A stretch of DNA of 64,000 bases from contig NZ_CP054919.1 in NCBI RefSeq assembly GCF_013364235.1, positions 965,489-1,029,488 of the forward strand, read 5' to 3'. Below are positions 50,023 through 59,369 of this stretch, piece by piece; position 1 is the first letter of the stretch, and each line of letters begins with the position of its first letter. This stretch comes from Kitasatospora sp. NA04385. GTDB taxonomy: Bacteria; Actinomycetota; Actinomycetes; Streptomycetales; Streptomycetaceae. The position numbers and the translations under genes were made by a program. Below the pieces are notes generated by a model. It ran no database searches. It was not told the origin of the DNA and saw only the letters and a program-made list of their open reading frames with translations.

Positions 50023-50634
50023 TCAACTCCCGTTCTGAGCGCTCCCGCTCTGCGTCAGCCGCTTGACCAGCTTGACGAAGCGCAGGTCGGAGCGGAGCGG
50101 CACGCCGAAGCGCTCGTCCCCGTAGGGGAAGGGCTCGAAGCCGCCGGTACGGGCGAATCCCCGCCGCTCGTACCAGGCGATCAGGTCGGCGCGCTGCTCG
50201 ATGACCGTCATCTCCATCGCGGTCGCGCCCCACTCGGCCCGGGCCCACTCCTCGGCCCGGGCCAGCACCTGCCGTCCCAGGCCGCCGCCCTGGATCGCCG
50301 GGGAGACCGAGAACATCCCGAAGTACGCCGCGCCGCCGCGCCGCTCGACGTGGCAGCAGGCGGCGAGGGCGCCGTCCCGCTCGACCAGCAGCACCACCGA
50401 GTCGGGGCGGCCGAGCAGTTCGGCCACCGCGGCCGCGTCGGTGCGCTGCCCCTCCAGCAGGTGCGCCTCGGTGGTCCAGCCCGCCCGGCTGGACTCGCCC
50501 CGGTACGCCGACTCCACCAGCGCCACCAGGGCCGGCACGTCCCGGGCCTCGGCGGTCCGGAAGGCCGGGGCGGGAGCCCCTCCGGCGGTCGGGGCGGACG
50601 TCGTCGGGGCGGACGTCGGCTCGGCGGCGGTCAT
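50023..50634 (-). CDS. GNAT family N-acetyltransferase
   Basis: A 203-residue acetyltransferase. After a Thr/Ala/Pro-rich N terminus (residues 1-25), the GNAT fold is clear: FRTAEARDVPALVALVESAYRGE, AAYFGMFSVSPAIQGGGLGRQVL (the acetyl-CoA pyrophosphate loop QGGGLG), and EMTVIEQRADLIAWYERRGF. The acceptor is unknown. ATG 50634 follows GAGGAGAGCACCG. It is convergent with the beta-helix glycosidase, 7 bp away. Confidence 0.88.
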   Translation of the reverse strand: MTAAEPTSAPTTSAPTAGGAPAPAFRTAEARDVPALVALVESAYRGESSRAGWTTEAHLLEGQRTDAAAVAELLGRPDSVVLLVERDGALAACCHVERRGGAAYFGMFSVSPAIQGGGLGRQVLARAEEWARAEWGATAMEMTVIEQRADLIAWYERRGFARTGGFEPFPYGDERFGVPLRSDLRFVKLVKRLTQSGSAQNGS

Positions 50635-50879
50635 CGGTGCTCTCCTCGGGCGGGTGCGAACGGGCCCCGCGGCGGGGCGCCGGAACCGCCATGGTGCCAC
50701 AGCGGCCGCCGCCACCGGGACCGCGCGTCCCCCCACCGACCGGCGCGGTCGGCCCCGGGCCGGGGGCCGACCGCGCCGCTTCCCGTTCCGGGACGGCCCG
50801 CGTCGTCAGCGGCGGACAGGCGGGCGGGCGGGCGCGAACAGGCGGCCAGGCGGGCAGGCGCGGGCGGGCGGCGAACCGG

Positions 50880-52010
50880 TCAGGCCGTCGGCCCGGCCAC
50901 CCGCAGCGCGGGGACGGCCGTGCCGGTGGCCGCGGCCAGGCGTTCCGCGGCGGCGGCCAGGGCGGCGGCGGGCGGGGCCTGCTCGAACGGGGTGACGGTG
51001 AGGAGCGGGCCGTCCTGCTCCCAGGTGCCGGCGATCCGGCCGTCGACCAGCAGCAGCGGGGCGATCCAGCCGGCGGTGCGGCTGACCCGGGCGCGGTGGG
51101 CGGCGGGGAGGACCTCGGTGGCCTTGGTGCCGGGGCCCAGCACGTACTGGTCGAAGGCGCCGAGCAGGTGGACGGAGGCGGTGGGGGTGGTGGCGGCCAG
51201 TTCGTCCAGGTGTTCGGTGAGCGCGAGGGCGGGCGCGCCGTCGACGGTGACGTCGGTGAGCCGGTCGCCGAGGGCGGCGGCGAAACCCTTCAGGACGCCC
51301 TTGCGCAGGCTGTTGCGGGACAGCCAGGCGTCGAAGCGGTCCAGGCCGGCCGGGCCGTACGCGCCGAGGTAGGCGGCGAGCAGGCGCGGCCCGGCCTCGT
51401 CGACCGGGGGGAGACCGGGCCAGTCCGGGCTGTGGTCGGCGGGGTGGGTGAAGGCGACGCGGCCGGAGGGGGCGGGCGCGTGGCAGAGCACGCCCTGCCA
51501 GGCGAGCGGTTTCAACAGGGCGCCCCAGCCGGAGGCGAGCTGCTCGGCGAGCGGGGCGAAGCCGGGGTCGGCGGTGAGCGCCGCGGCCAGCTCCTCCCTG
51601 GTGAGGACCGCGCCGCGGAGCAGTTCGCCGACGGCTTCGACGAGCCTGGCGACCTGGTCGGGCGTGGCGCCGAACTGCCTGGTCCAGGCGGGCTTCTCCC
51701 ACGTCCGGGCGGAACCGATCAGGGCGAGCGCGTCGGCGGCGGTGCGCGGGTCGAGCAGATGCAGGGTGCCGCGCTGGGCCCAGGTGCGCAGCAGGCGGCC
51801 CTCGGCGAGGTCGGCGCGCAGCGCCCCGGCGGCGTCGGGGCCGGTGCGCAGCGCGACGGCGAGTTCGGCGGCGGACGGGACCTGGGCCTGCACCCCGGCG
51901 AGCCGCCGGGCGACGGCGACCGGGCCGTCCGCCGACCGGTCCGCGTCCAGGTGCTGCCTGCGCAGCCGCCACTCCAGGACCTGCGCCGTCGTCAGTTCGG
52001 TTCCGCCCAC
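50880..52010 (-). CDS. Winged-helix AlkZ/YcaQ (HTH_42) family protein, possible DNA glycosylase
   Basis: A 376-residue protein with the HTH_42 layout. LEWRLRRQHLD opens it, VARRLAGVQAQVPSAAELAVALR follows, and LLRTWAQRGTLHLL is characteristic. The Q-A-Q triplet at about residues 41-43 matches the QxQ catalytic motif of AlkZ-type glycosylases, which unhook interstrand crosslinks or alkylated bases, for example in azinomycin self-resistance. The C-terminal winged helices include LLGAFDQYVLGPG. GTG 52010 is preceded by GGAGGGGCGCACG. No biosynthetic cluster is adjacent, so a housekeeping repair role is more likely than self-resistance. Confidence 0.83.
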   Translation of the reverse strand: MGGTELTTAQVLEWRLRRQHLDADRSADGPVAVARRLAGVQAQVPSAAELAVALRTGPDAAGALRADLAEGRLLRTWAQRGTLHLLDPRTAADALALIGSARTWEKPAWTRQFGATPDQVARLVEAVGELLRGAVLTREELAAALTADPGFAPLAEQLASGWGALLKPLAWQGVLCHAPAPSGRVAFTHPADHSPDWPGLPPVDEAGPRLLAAYLGAYGPAGLDRFDAWLSRNSLRKGVLKGFAAALGDRLTDVTVDGAPALALTEHLDELAATTPTASVHLLGAFDQYVLGPGTKATEVLPAAHRARVSRTAGWIAPLLLVDGRIAGTWEQDGPLLTVTPFEQAPPAAALAAAAERLAAATGTAVPALRVAGPTA

Positions 52011-52106
52011 CGTGCGCCCCTCCGTACCCTCGCCGTCCGAGGGTTCCGACCCTAGCCGCCGGTACTGTCAACGGACCTTCGGCGGACGGGCCTTCGACCG
52101 GCGGAC

Positions 52107-52167
52107 GGCCGGGCAGCGGGCCTCGGAGCAGTCGGGCGGCCGGGCGGCGGGCCTCGGAGCAGTCGGC
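52107..52167. repeat. 31-bp direct repeat, two copies
   Basis: GGCCGGGCAGCGGGCCTCGG and following bases at 52107-52136 recur almost exactly at 52138-52167, ending at the stop side of the metallophosphoesterase gene. Non-coding. Confidence 0.7.
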
Positions 52168-52169
52168 GT

Positions 52170-53060
52170 TCAGCCGGCCGGTGTCCGGTCGGCGTCGGCG
52201 GGCGGCGGGACGGGCTGCTCGTCCGGGCCGGGGTAGGGGAGGATCTGGCGGAGCAGTCCGCGCGGGTGGCCGCGGCGGCGCCACTCGCGGGGGTAGCCGA
52301 GCGAGACCTCCTCGAAGCGGACGCCGTCGTACCAGGTGGTGCGCGGGATGTGCAGGTGGCCGTAGACCACGGCGGCGACGTTGAAGCGGCGGTGCCAGTC
52401 GGCGGTGAGTTCGGTGCCGCACCACTGGGCGAAGTCGGGGTGGTGCAGGACGTCGGTGGGGCGGCGGTCGAGCGGCCAGTGGCTCGCCAGGACGAGCGGC
52501 AGGTCGGGGTCGTGCGCGGCGAGCGCCTTCTCGGTGACGGCGACGCGCTCGCGGCACCAGTCGTCGACGGCGGCGTAGGGCGCGGGGTCGATCCGGTACT
52601 CGTCGGTGCAGACCACGCCGTTCTCGTGGGCGCGGGCGAGCGACTGCTGCTTGTCGGTGACGCCGGGCACCCGCCAGCTGTAGTCGTAGAGGGCGAAGAC
52701 GGGGGCGACGGCGTACGGGCCGTCGGGGCCCTGCCAGACGGGGTACGGGTCCTCGGGGGTGGCCACGCCGAGGGCGCGGCAGCGTTCGACCAGCAGTTCG
52801 TAGCGCTCGGGGGCGGCGAGGGCGGGCTGTTCGTGGGCGGTGGTCCACAGTTCGTGGTTGCCGGGCGTCCAGAGGACCTTGGCGAAGCGGTCGGTGAGGA
52901 AGCGCAGGGTCGCCTCGACGTCCCGGACGCGTTCGGCGACGTCGCCCGCGACGATCAGCCAGTCGCCCGGGCCGGTGGGGCGCAGGGCGTCCAGCGTGGC
53001 GCGGTTGTCCGCGATGCCGACGTGCAGGTCGCTCACCGCGAGCAGGCGTCCGTGCGGCAC
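52170..53060 (-). CDS. Metallophosphoesterase
   Basis: A 296-residue calcineurin-like phosphoesterase. All metal-binding blocks are visible: D-x-H in AVSDLHVGIADN, GD in VAGDVAER, GNHE in WTPGNHELW, H in VLASHWPLDRRP and GHLH in VVYGHLHIPRTTW. The family hydrolyses phosphomonoesters or diesters with two metals; the substrate is unknown. GTG 53060 begins right before the first strand and has GGGGGAG in front; the longer reading adds 36 basic residues unlike the family. No signal peptide with this start. Confidence 0.9.
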   Translation of the reverse strand: MPHGRLLAVSDLHVGIADNRATLDALRPTGPGDWLIVAGDVAERVRDVEATLRFLTDRFAKVLWTPGNHELWTTAHEQPALAAPERYELLVERCRALGVATPEDPYPVWQGPDGPYAVAPVFALYDYSWRVPGVTDKQQSLARAHENGVVCTDEYRIDPAPYAAVDDWCRERVAVTEKALAAHDPDLPLVLASHWPLDRRPTDVLHHPDFAQWCGTELTADWHRRFNVAAVVYGHLHIPRTTWYDGVRFEEVSLGYPREWRRRGHPRGLLRQILPYPGPDEQPVPPPADADRTPAG

Positions 53061-53264
53061 CGCTCCCCCGTCCCTCGTCCCAGACCCGTTCGTCCCCGTA
53101 GCGGGACGCGCGTTGACACGGTACCGCCGGGGCGGCCGGGCACGCCAGCACGGGCGTTTTCCCGCCACGGCGTCAACGTCCGGCGGAATGCCGGGTGTTC
53201 AGTTGTCACACTTATGGATGTTCTCTCTACATACGTTCATTCGATATGTGGTTTCAACACTCTG

Positions 53265-53292
53265 TTGACTGACGGGGCCATGACTATATCTT
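53265..53292 (+). promoter_or_regulatory. Promoter candidate of the lysozyme gene
   Basis: TTGACT (53265-53270) with TATCTT (53287-53292) at 16-bp spacing, in a markedly AT-rich region (53200-53300) about 50 bases before the ATG. Confidence 0.5.
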
Positions 53293-53340
53293 CTCCGCAT
53301 GCGGCCGACCCGGCCGCCACCACCGGATTGAGGAGTCGTC

Positions 53341-54204
53341 ATGACCGCTTCCGGCACCATCCGCACGCTCCGCCGCACCGCCACCGCTGCCGCCACCGCC
53401 GCCCTGCTGGTCGGCGTCGTCGCGGTCTCCGCCGTCCCGGCCCAGGCCGCCGGGCCCACCGCACCGGCCGGTTTCCACCCCGACCAGGACCACGCCGGAT
53501 CGACCGTCGCCGCCCACGAGGGCCGCGGCCTCACCGACCCAACCGGCACCGCGAGCACCTTCGCAGCTCTGACCGCCACCCAGACCAAGGGCATGGACGT
53601 CTCCAGCTACCAGGGCAACGTCGCCTGGAGCACCGCCTACGCCAACGGCGCCCGCTTCGCGTACGTCAAGGCCACCGAGGGCACCAGCTACACCAACCCG
53701 TACTTCGCCCAGCAGTACAACGGCTCCTACAGCGTCGGAATGATCCGCGGCGCCTACCACTTCGCGCTGCCGAACGTCTCCAGCGGCGCCACCCAGGCCG
53801 CCTACTTCGTCGCCCACGGCGGCGGCTGGTCCAAGGACGGCAAGACGCTGCCGCCCGCGCTCGACATCGAGTACAACCCGTACGGCGCGACCTGCTACGG
53901 CCTGACCCAGGCCGGGATGGTCAGCTGGATCCGGGACTTCTCCAACACCGTCCACACCAAGACCGGCCGCTACCCGGTGATCTACACCACCACCAACTGG
54001 TGGAGCACCTGCACCGGCGACAACGCCTCCTTCGGCGCCACCAACCCGCTCTGGATAGCCCGGTACTCCACCGCGGTCGGCACCCTCCCGGCCGGCTGGT
54101 CGTACCAGACCATCTGGCAGTACGCCGACTCCGGCACCCTGCCCGGCGACCAGAACTACTTCAACGGCGCCCTCGACCGGGTCAAGGCGCTCGCCACCGG
54201 CTGA
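53341..54204 (+). CDS. Secreted GH25 lysozyme
   Basis: A 287-residue secreted N-acetylmuramidase. Signal peptide 1-36 (AQA cleavage). A short Ala/Thr-rich prosegment precedes the GH25 domain (about 82-287): KGMDVSSYQGNVAW with catalytic Asp, FAYVKATEG, GAYHF, and the D-x-E motif in PALDIEYNPYG; IWQYADSG near the end is typical. It cleaves the beta-1,4 bond of peptidoglycan, in self wall turnover or against other bacteria. ATG 53341 follows GAGGAGTCGTC. An AT-rich promoter region precedes it. Confidence 0.94.
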   Translation: MTASGTIRTLRRTATAAATAALLVGVVAVSAVPAQAAGPTAPAGFHPDQDHAGSTVAAHEGRGLTDPTGTASTFAALTATQTKGMDVSSYQGNVAWSTAYANGARFAYVKATEGTSYTNPYFAQQYNGSYSVGMIRGAYHFALPNVSSGATQAAYFVAHGGGWSKDGKTLPPALDIEYNPYGATCYGLTQAGMVSWIRDFSNTVHTKTGRYPVIYTTTNWWSTCTGDNASFGATNPLWIARYSTAVGTLPAGWSYQTIWQYADSGTLPGDQNYFNGALDRVKALATG

Positions 54205-54331
54205 CACCGCACCGCACCACATCGCACCACGCTGCACCGCACCGCTCGGCGCCGCACCGCTCGGCGCCCGCCCACGGCCGGAACACGCCCCGCACCGGCC
54301 GCGGGTGGGCGCCCCGCCGTCGGGCGCGGGG

Positions 54332-55078
54332 TCAACTCCGGTGCAGCACCAGCAGGTCCATCCAGCTGACGGCCGGCTCCTGCGGCCGTTCGGCGGCGGC
54401 GCGGCGCAGCCGGTCGAGCCCGGCCTCCCACGCCCGGTCGCTCAGCGCGCGCAGTTTGCTGTCCGCGTCGCGGCGCAGTCCGGCGGCGAACGCGGCCAGG
54501 GTCGGTGCGGAGCGCTGCGGCAGCGACCGCAGGGCGGTCCGGGTGAAGCCGGCCGCGGCGAAGGCGGCGGTGACCCGCTCCACGCTCGGGTAGTCGTCGA
54601 TGCCGGCGGCGGTCTCGGGGAAGTACCGCACCCGCAGGTCGCGTTCGCACCGGCCGGGGAAGGCGTTGCGGATCAGCACCGGCGCGCCGGGGCGCAGCAC
54701 CCGGTGCAACTCCCGTGCGGCGGCGTCGAGATCGCCGATGTGGTGGACGACGGAGCCGAGCCAGGCGGCGTCCGCGGCGCCGTCCGCGACGGGCAGCTGC
54801 TCGGCCCGCCCGTCGAGCACTGTGACGCCCTCCCCCGCCGGGATCAACTCCCGCATGGCGGGGGCCGGTTCGACGGCCAGCACCCGCACGCCGTACCAGT
54901 CGCGGAAGGCGGTGGCGAAGGCCCCGGTGCCCGCGCCGACGTCGAGGACGGTCGCGCCGGGGTGCGGGGCCGCGTGCTCGGCGATCGCCTCCCGCCAGGC
55001 GTCCAGGCCCTCGCGGGGGATCTCCCGGGCCGCCCGGTAGTCGGCGGCGGTGCGGGCGTCGTACACGGTGTCGGCCAC
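54332..55078 (-). CDS. Class I SAM-dependent methyltransferase
   Basis: A 248-residue methyltransferase of the Methyltransf_11/25 type. Motif I is ATVLDVGAGTGAFATAF (about residues 42-58), the acidic motif II is VLAVEPAPAMREL, and motif III region is AAWLGSVVHHIGDLDAAARELHRVLRPGAPVLIRNAF. The substrate is unknown; many relatives act on small metabolites. GTG 55078 is used; the MADTVYDARTAADY-like start matches relatives. It lies 76 bp downstream of the tandem GNAT gene on the same strand and may be cotranscribed with it. Confidence 0.88.
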   Translation of the reverse strand: MADTVYDARTAADYRAAREIPREGLDAWREAIAEHAAPHPGATVLDVGAGTGAFATAFRDWYGVRVLAVEPAPAMRELIPAGEGVTVLDGRAEQLPVADGAADAAWLGSVVHHIGDLDAAARELHRVLRPGAPVLIRNAFPGRCERDLRVRYFPETAAGIDDYPSVERVTAAFAAAGFTRTALRSLPQRSAPTLAAFAAGLRRDADSKLRALSDRAWEAGLDRLRRAAAERPQEPAVSWMDLLVLHRS

Positions 55079-55154
55079 GGGTGGTGCTCGCTTCCGGTGG
55101 TGTGTGGGGGGTGGAACGGTGCGGGTGCGGGTGCGGGACGGCGGTGAACTCGGC

Positions 55155-56102
55155 TCAGGTGGTGGGGAGTTCCAGCGCCCAGGTGTCGACGGCGAACTGG
55201 AGCTCCATGCCGTGCCCGAGGTAGAGCGCCATCGCGCCGGTGGCGTTCTCGGTGTCGACGCCCAGGGCGGCGGTCGGCAGGCCCCGGGCGGCGGCGTCCG
55301 CGAAGAAGTGCCGCAGCAGGTAGCCGCCGATGCCCCGGCCGCGGGCCGCGGGCAGCACGCCGATGTTGAACGCCCAGGCGGTGGCGGGGGGTCGCAGGCC
55401 GGTGCGCAGCACCGCGACGTCCCCCCGGCCGTCGAGTTCGGCGACCCACACCCGGGACCAGTCCACCGTCTCGGCGCCGATGTCCTGGAGCCACTGCGGG
55501 TAGTCGCGGGGCTTGAAGTCGTAGTGCGCGGCGAAGGTCCGCTGGATCAGCAGGTGGGCGGCCCGCCGGTCGGCCTCGGCCGTGCAGGCGCGCAGCCGCA
55601 CGCCGGTCGGCGGCTCGGGCAGCGGGTCGGTGGACGGGGAGACCCGGCGGTGCAGGGCGTGGTGACGGCGGACGTGCCGCCAGCCGCGGGCGCGCATCGA
55701 ACCGGTGTCGGTGGTGGGCTCGGCGTTGAGCAGCAGGTGCAGGACGGCGCGCTCGGCGCCGTTGCGGCGGGCGAGTTCGGCGGCGCGGGTCTCCATCAGG
55801 TCGAACAGGTGCAGGCCGCCCGCGAGTTGGCCGGGCAGCAGGTACTGGTCGAGGTCGATCCGCTCGCCGCCGGAGCGGTCGCGGACCAGCCCGTACCCGA
55901 CCAACTGCCCGTCGGGGTCGTGCAGCAGCCAGCTGTCGTGCGCCAAGTCCAGTTCGGGGTGCGCGAGTTCCTGTTCGACCTCGTCCAGGTCGGTGCCCGG
56001 TCGGCCGGTCTCGATCTCGTCCACCCGGTTCAGCAGCGCGCAGACCGCCGCCGCGTCCGCGCCCGTCGCGGGCCGCACCGTCATCCCGTCCGGCAGCGCC
56101 AT
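55155..56102 (-). CDS. GNAT acetyltransferase with two tandem domains
   Basis: 315 residues. The N-terminal half (VRPATGADAAAVCALLNRVD through AVLHLLLNAEPTTDTGSMRARGW) is a degenerate GNAT domain. The C-terminal half (RLRACTAEADRRAAHLLIQRTF through AFNIGVLPAARGRGIGGYLL) carries the full acetyl-CoA loop R-G-R-G-I-G-G. This two-domain layout resembles mycothiol synthase-like enzymes, though length and details point to a generic member. ATG 56102 has GAGGGGAGCGGCG in front. It is divergent from the kinase-transporter gene. Confidence 0.85.
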   Translation of the reverse strand: MALPDGMTVRPATGADAAAVCALLNRVDEIETGRPGTDLDEVEQELAHPELDLAHDSWLLHDPDGQLVGYGLVRDRSGGERIDLDQYLLPGQLAGGLHLFDLMETRAAELARRNGAERAVLHLLLNAEPTTDTGSMRARGWRHVRRHHALHRRVSPSTDPLPEPPTGVRLRACTAEADRRAAHLLIQRTFAAHYDFKPRDYPQWLQDIGAETVDWSRVWVAELDGRGDVAVLRTGLRPPATAWAFNIGVLPAARGRGIGGYLLRHFFADAAARGLPTAALGVDTENATGAMALYLGHGMELQFAVDTWALELPTT

Positions 56103-56322
56103 CGCCGCTCCCCTCTCCGTCGTCCCCGCACTCGTCCCGTCCGCGGCCTTTCTACCGTCCGACGCCCGCTCCCCCAAGCGGTTTTCGATCTTCCGACGGC
56201 CGGACGCCGCCGTGCCCGATCGCACCACCACCAATCAACTCAGCCGCTCACAAGTCGACTTGGCGATCATTCGGGCCCGGCGTTCCGGCACCTCCGCCCG
56301 GCTTCTCCGCTACATTCCTGGC

Positions 56323-58695
56323 GTGGACGAGTTGACCGACGAAGACCCCTCGCACATCGGCCCCTACCGGCTCATCGCCCGCCTGGGCATGGGCGGCATG
56401 GGCCTGGTCTACCTGGGCCGGTCCGAGGCCGGGCGCACGGTCGCGGTCAAGGTCGTCCAGGCCGAGCTCGCCGCGCAGGGCGAGTTCCGCCGGCGTTTCG
56501 CCCGCGAGGTGGCCGCGGCCCGGAAGGTGGGCGGCAGTTGGACGGCGGACGTGCTGGACGCCGACACCGGGGCCGACGTGCCGTGGGTGGCCACCCGGTA
56601 CGTGCCCGGGCCGAACCTGGCGGCGGTCGTCGCCCGGGACTTCGGCCCGCTGCCCGAGCGCTCGGTGCGCATCCTCGCCAACCGGCTGGCCCTGGCGCTG
56701 GAGGCCGTGCACGGGGCGGGGCTGATCCACCGCGACCTCAAGCCGTCCAACGTGCTGGTGACGGTGGACGGTCCGCGGGTCATCGACTTCGGCATCGTCC
56801 GGGCGATGGACAGCCTGGTCGGCGACAGCCTGCAGACCCGCACCGGCGTGCTGATCGGCTCGCCCGGCTTCATGTCCCCCGAGCAGGCCAGGAGCCGGGA
56901 CCTCACCCCCGCCAGCGACGTCTTCTCCCTCGGCTCCGTCCTGGTGTACGCCGCCACCGGGCACGCGCCCTTCGACGCCGACGGGTCCGACGTGATCGGC
57001 CACCTGGTCCGGATCGCCGCGGACGAACCCGACCTGACCGGTCTCCCGGCCGCGCTGGACGGCCTGGTGCGCGCCTGCCTGGACAAGGACCCGGCCCGTC
57101 GGCCCACCCCCGCGCAGATCGCCGCCCGCACCGACGGGGGCCCCGGGGACGCCGGGGTGTGGCTGCCCGGCGAGCTCCTCGCCCAACTCGGGCGCCACAC
57201 CGCCCGGTTGCTGGACTTCGTCCCCGAACCGCGGACCGCACCGGCCGCACCACCGGCACCCGCATCCGCATCCGCATCCGCATCCGCATCCGCGCCCACA
57301 CTCACGCCCACGACGCCGCACCCGTCGGCCGGGGGCTCCGGCTACACCCCGACGGAGCAGGCCCGCCTCCCGTTCTCCACCACCGCTCCGCCCGCCGCGC
57401 GCCGTCGGGCCGGGGGCCGGGTGGTACCGGCGCTGGCCCAACTGGCCGTGGTGCTCGGCCTGGTGCACGGGAACTGGACGTCCGGCCTCTACTGGAACGT
57501 CACCGCGCCCTGGTTCGCGATGGCCTTCGCCGCCCTGCTGCTGCCCGGCGGCCACCTGGCCGACCTCGTGGGGCGTCGGCGCGCCCTGGCCGTCGGGCTG
57601 ACCGGGTTCGCCGCGGTCGGCCTGCTCGACCTGTTCGGCCCCGTGCTCGACGAGGACGGCCCGCTGCGGCTCGCCGCCGCCTTGCTGCAGGGCGGCTTCG
57701 GCGCGCTCGCACTGACCGCCTCGCTGGTCGTCACGGCCACCGCCCCGCGCGACCACGCGGAACGGGCCGGGGCGTTCGGGGTGTACGCCGCGGTCACCGT
57801 CGCGGGGACGGTGGCCGGGCTGCTCGACGCCGAGCTGCTCTCCTCGAAGAACGTGCTGCTGGTCGGCGCGGTCGCGGCGCTGGCCGCGCTGCTCGGCGTC
57901 CGCACCCTGCCGCCGGACTCCCGGGAGCGGGCCCGGGCCCGCTTCTCCCCGCTCGGCACGCTGCTGGGCGCGCTCGGCCCGGCCGCCTTCGTCTTCGGGG
58001 CCGGGCAGCGGTGGGCGAGCCCGGCGATGCTGGTGCCGTCCGCCGCCGGTCTGGTCCTGCTCGCGCTCTTCTGGTGGCAGCAGCGCGCGGGCCACCACCC
58101 GATCCTGCCGCCGGACGTCCGGCACGGCCGGGACCGCATCGGCGCTCTGCTGGTAGCGGCGCTCACCGGCGCCGGCTTCCTCTGCCTGCTGCCGATGCTG
58201 ACCTGGATGGTGTACCGGGGCGACGACCAGTCCGTGGTCGGGACGACGGGACCGCTGGTGCTGCTGGCGGCCGGGGCCCTCGTGGGCGCCGCCGTCGCCC
58301 GGGCCCGCCTGCCGCGTCCGGGGGCCTCCCCCCGCGTCCTGGCGGTGACCGGCCTGCTGGCCACGGTCGCGGGCGTGGCCGGGGGCGTCCTCGCCCTGGA
58401 CCGCGGGGACGCGGGCCCGCTCCTGTCGGCGGGCACGACCGTCGCCGGGCTGGGCATCGGCCTGGCCCTGGTACCGGTGTTCTTCTGCGCGGCCACGACG
58501 ATCGTCCCCCGGCTGGCCGGTGCGGCGGCGGGCGCCCTGGCCACCGCCCAGTTCGCGGGCCAGGGCCTCGGCGCCTCGGTGCTGTACGGCAACGCCGACA
58601 CCCCGCCCTGGTGGGCGGCCGCCTGCCTGCTGCTCGCCGCCCCGCTGGCCGGCGCGACGCTGCCGCGCGGGTTGCCGACCGCCCCGCGCCACTGA
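56323..58695 (+). CDS. Ser/Thr protein kinase fused to an MFS-type membrane domain
   Basis: A 790-residue fusion. Residues 13-270 are a Hanks-type kinase: glycine loop LGMGGMGLVY, Lys43 (AVKVV), catalytic HRDLKPSN (Asp138), DFG (Asp155) and SPEQ in the activation end. A linker includes ASASASASAS, encoded by GCATCC hexamer repeats (57261-57290). Residues 370-785 hold about 12 hydrophobic helices with an MFS motif A (GGHLADLVGRRRAL), DHA2-like. Normally receptor-type kinases have one helix; here a transporter domain replaces it. GTG 56323 lies 6 bases after TACATT with no ribosome site, suggesting a leaderless transcript. The kinase may phosphorylate its own transporter domain, or the transporter may sense a ligand; both are inference. 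Confidence 0.88.
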   Translation: MDELTDEDPSHIGPYRLIARLGMGGMGLVYLGRSEAGRTVAVKVVQAELAAQGEFRRRFAREVAAARKVGGSWTADVLDADTGADVPWVATRYVPGPNLAAVVARDFGPLPERSVRILANRLALALEAVHGAGLIHRDLKPSNVLVTVDGPRVIDFGIVRAMDSLVGDSLQTRTGVLIGSPGFMSPEQARSRDLTPASDVFSLGSVLVYAATGHAPFDADGSDVIGHLVRIAADEPDLTGLPAALDGLVRACLDKDPARRPTPAQIAARTDGGPGDAGVWLPGELLAQLGRHTARLLDFVPEPRTAPAAPPAPASASASASASAPTLTPTTPHPSAGGSGYTPTEQARLPFSTTAPPAARRRAGGRVVPALAQLAVVLGLVHGNWTSGLYWNVTAPWFAMAFAALLLPGGHLADLVGRRRALAVGLTGFAAVGLLDLFGPVLDEDGPLRLAAALLQGGFGALALTASLVVTATAPRDHAERAGAFGVYAAVTVAGTVAGLLDAELLSSKNVLLVGAVAALAALLGVRTLPPDSRERARARFSPLGTLLGALGPAAFVFGAGQRWASPAMLVPSAAGLVLLALFWWQQRAGHHPILPPDVRHGRDRIGALLVAALTGAGFLCLLPMLTWMVYRGDDQSVVGTTGPLVLLAAGALVGAAVARARLPRPGASPRVLAVTGLLATVAGVAGGVLALDRGDAGPLLSAGTTVAGLGIGLALVPVFFCAATTIVPRLAGAAAGALATAQFAGQGLGASVLYGNADTPPWWAAACLLLAAPLAGATLPRGLPTAPRH

Positions 58696-58798
58696 CCACG
58701 CCACCTCACACCACCTCACCACCTCACTGCACCGCACCGCACCGCACCGCACCGAAAACTTGTCGACAGCGGGTCAGGCATGGCCCAGACTGCCTGCG

Positions 58799-59314
58799 AT
58801 GACCGAGCGAACCGACACGCCTCCCTCCTGGGACGAGCGCACCCAGCTGACCACCTTCCTCGACTACGCCCGGGCCACCGCGCGGGCCAAGTGCGAGGGC
58901 CTCTCCGCCGAGGACGCCCGCCGCGCCCCGCTGCCCGGCTCCCCGCTGATGACGGCCTGCGGGCTGATCAGCCACCTGCGCTGGGTCGAGCACTACTGGC
59001 TGGACGTGGTCCTCCTCGACGGCCCGCTCGAAGGGCCGCTGGCCGACGCCACCGACGACGACCCGGACCCGGAGATGCGCACCGCGGTCGACGTCCCGCT
59101 GCCGCAACTGCTCGACGAGTACGAGCAGCAGAGCGTCCGGCTGCGGCAGTTGGTCGCCGAGCACGACCTGGCCACCCCGGCCAAGCGGTCGATCCGCGGC
59201 GGCCTCCACCCCGACCTGCGGTGGATCCTGCTGCACCTGATCGAGGAGACCTCCCGGCACAACGGCCACCTCGACGTCCTGCGCGAACTCCTCGACGGCC
59301 GCACCGGCATGTGA
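58799..59314 (+). CDS. DinB / DUF664 family protein
   Basis: A 171-residue four-helix protein of the DinB/YfiT-like superfamily. The N-terminal helix contains RTQLTTFLDYARATARAKCEGL, and GLISHLRWVEHYWLDVVL and LIEETSRHNGHLDVLRELLDG supply the three metal-binding histidines. Relatives are thiol (mycothiol or bacillithiol) S-transferases, often called DUF664 in actinomycetes. ATG 58799 begins the family; there is no clear ribosome site. It is preceded by a run of CACCG pentamers (58728-58753). Confidence 0.88.
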   Translation: MTERTDTPPSWDERTQLTTFLDYARATARAKCEGLSAEDARRAPLPGSPLMTACGLISHLRWVEHYWLDVVLLDGPLEGPLADATDDDPDPEMRTAVDVPLPQLLDEYEQQSVRLRQLVAEHDLATPAKRSIRGGLHPDLRWILLHLIEETSRHNGHLDVLRELLDGRTGM

Positions 59315-59369
59315 CGCCCCGTGGGCACCCCGGCGGCCCACCGCCCGCCGGGGCCACTACGCTCCGGGC

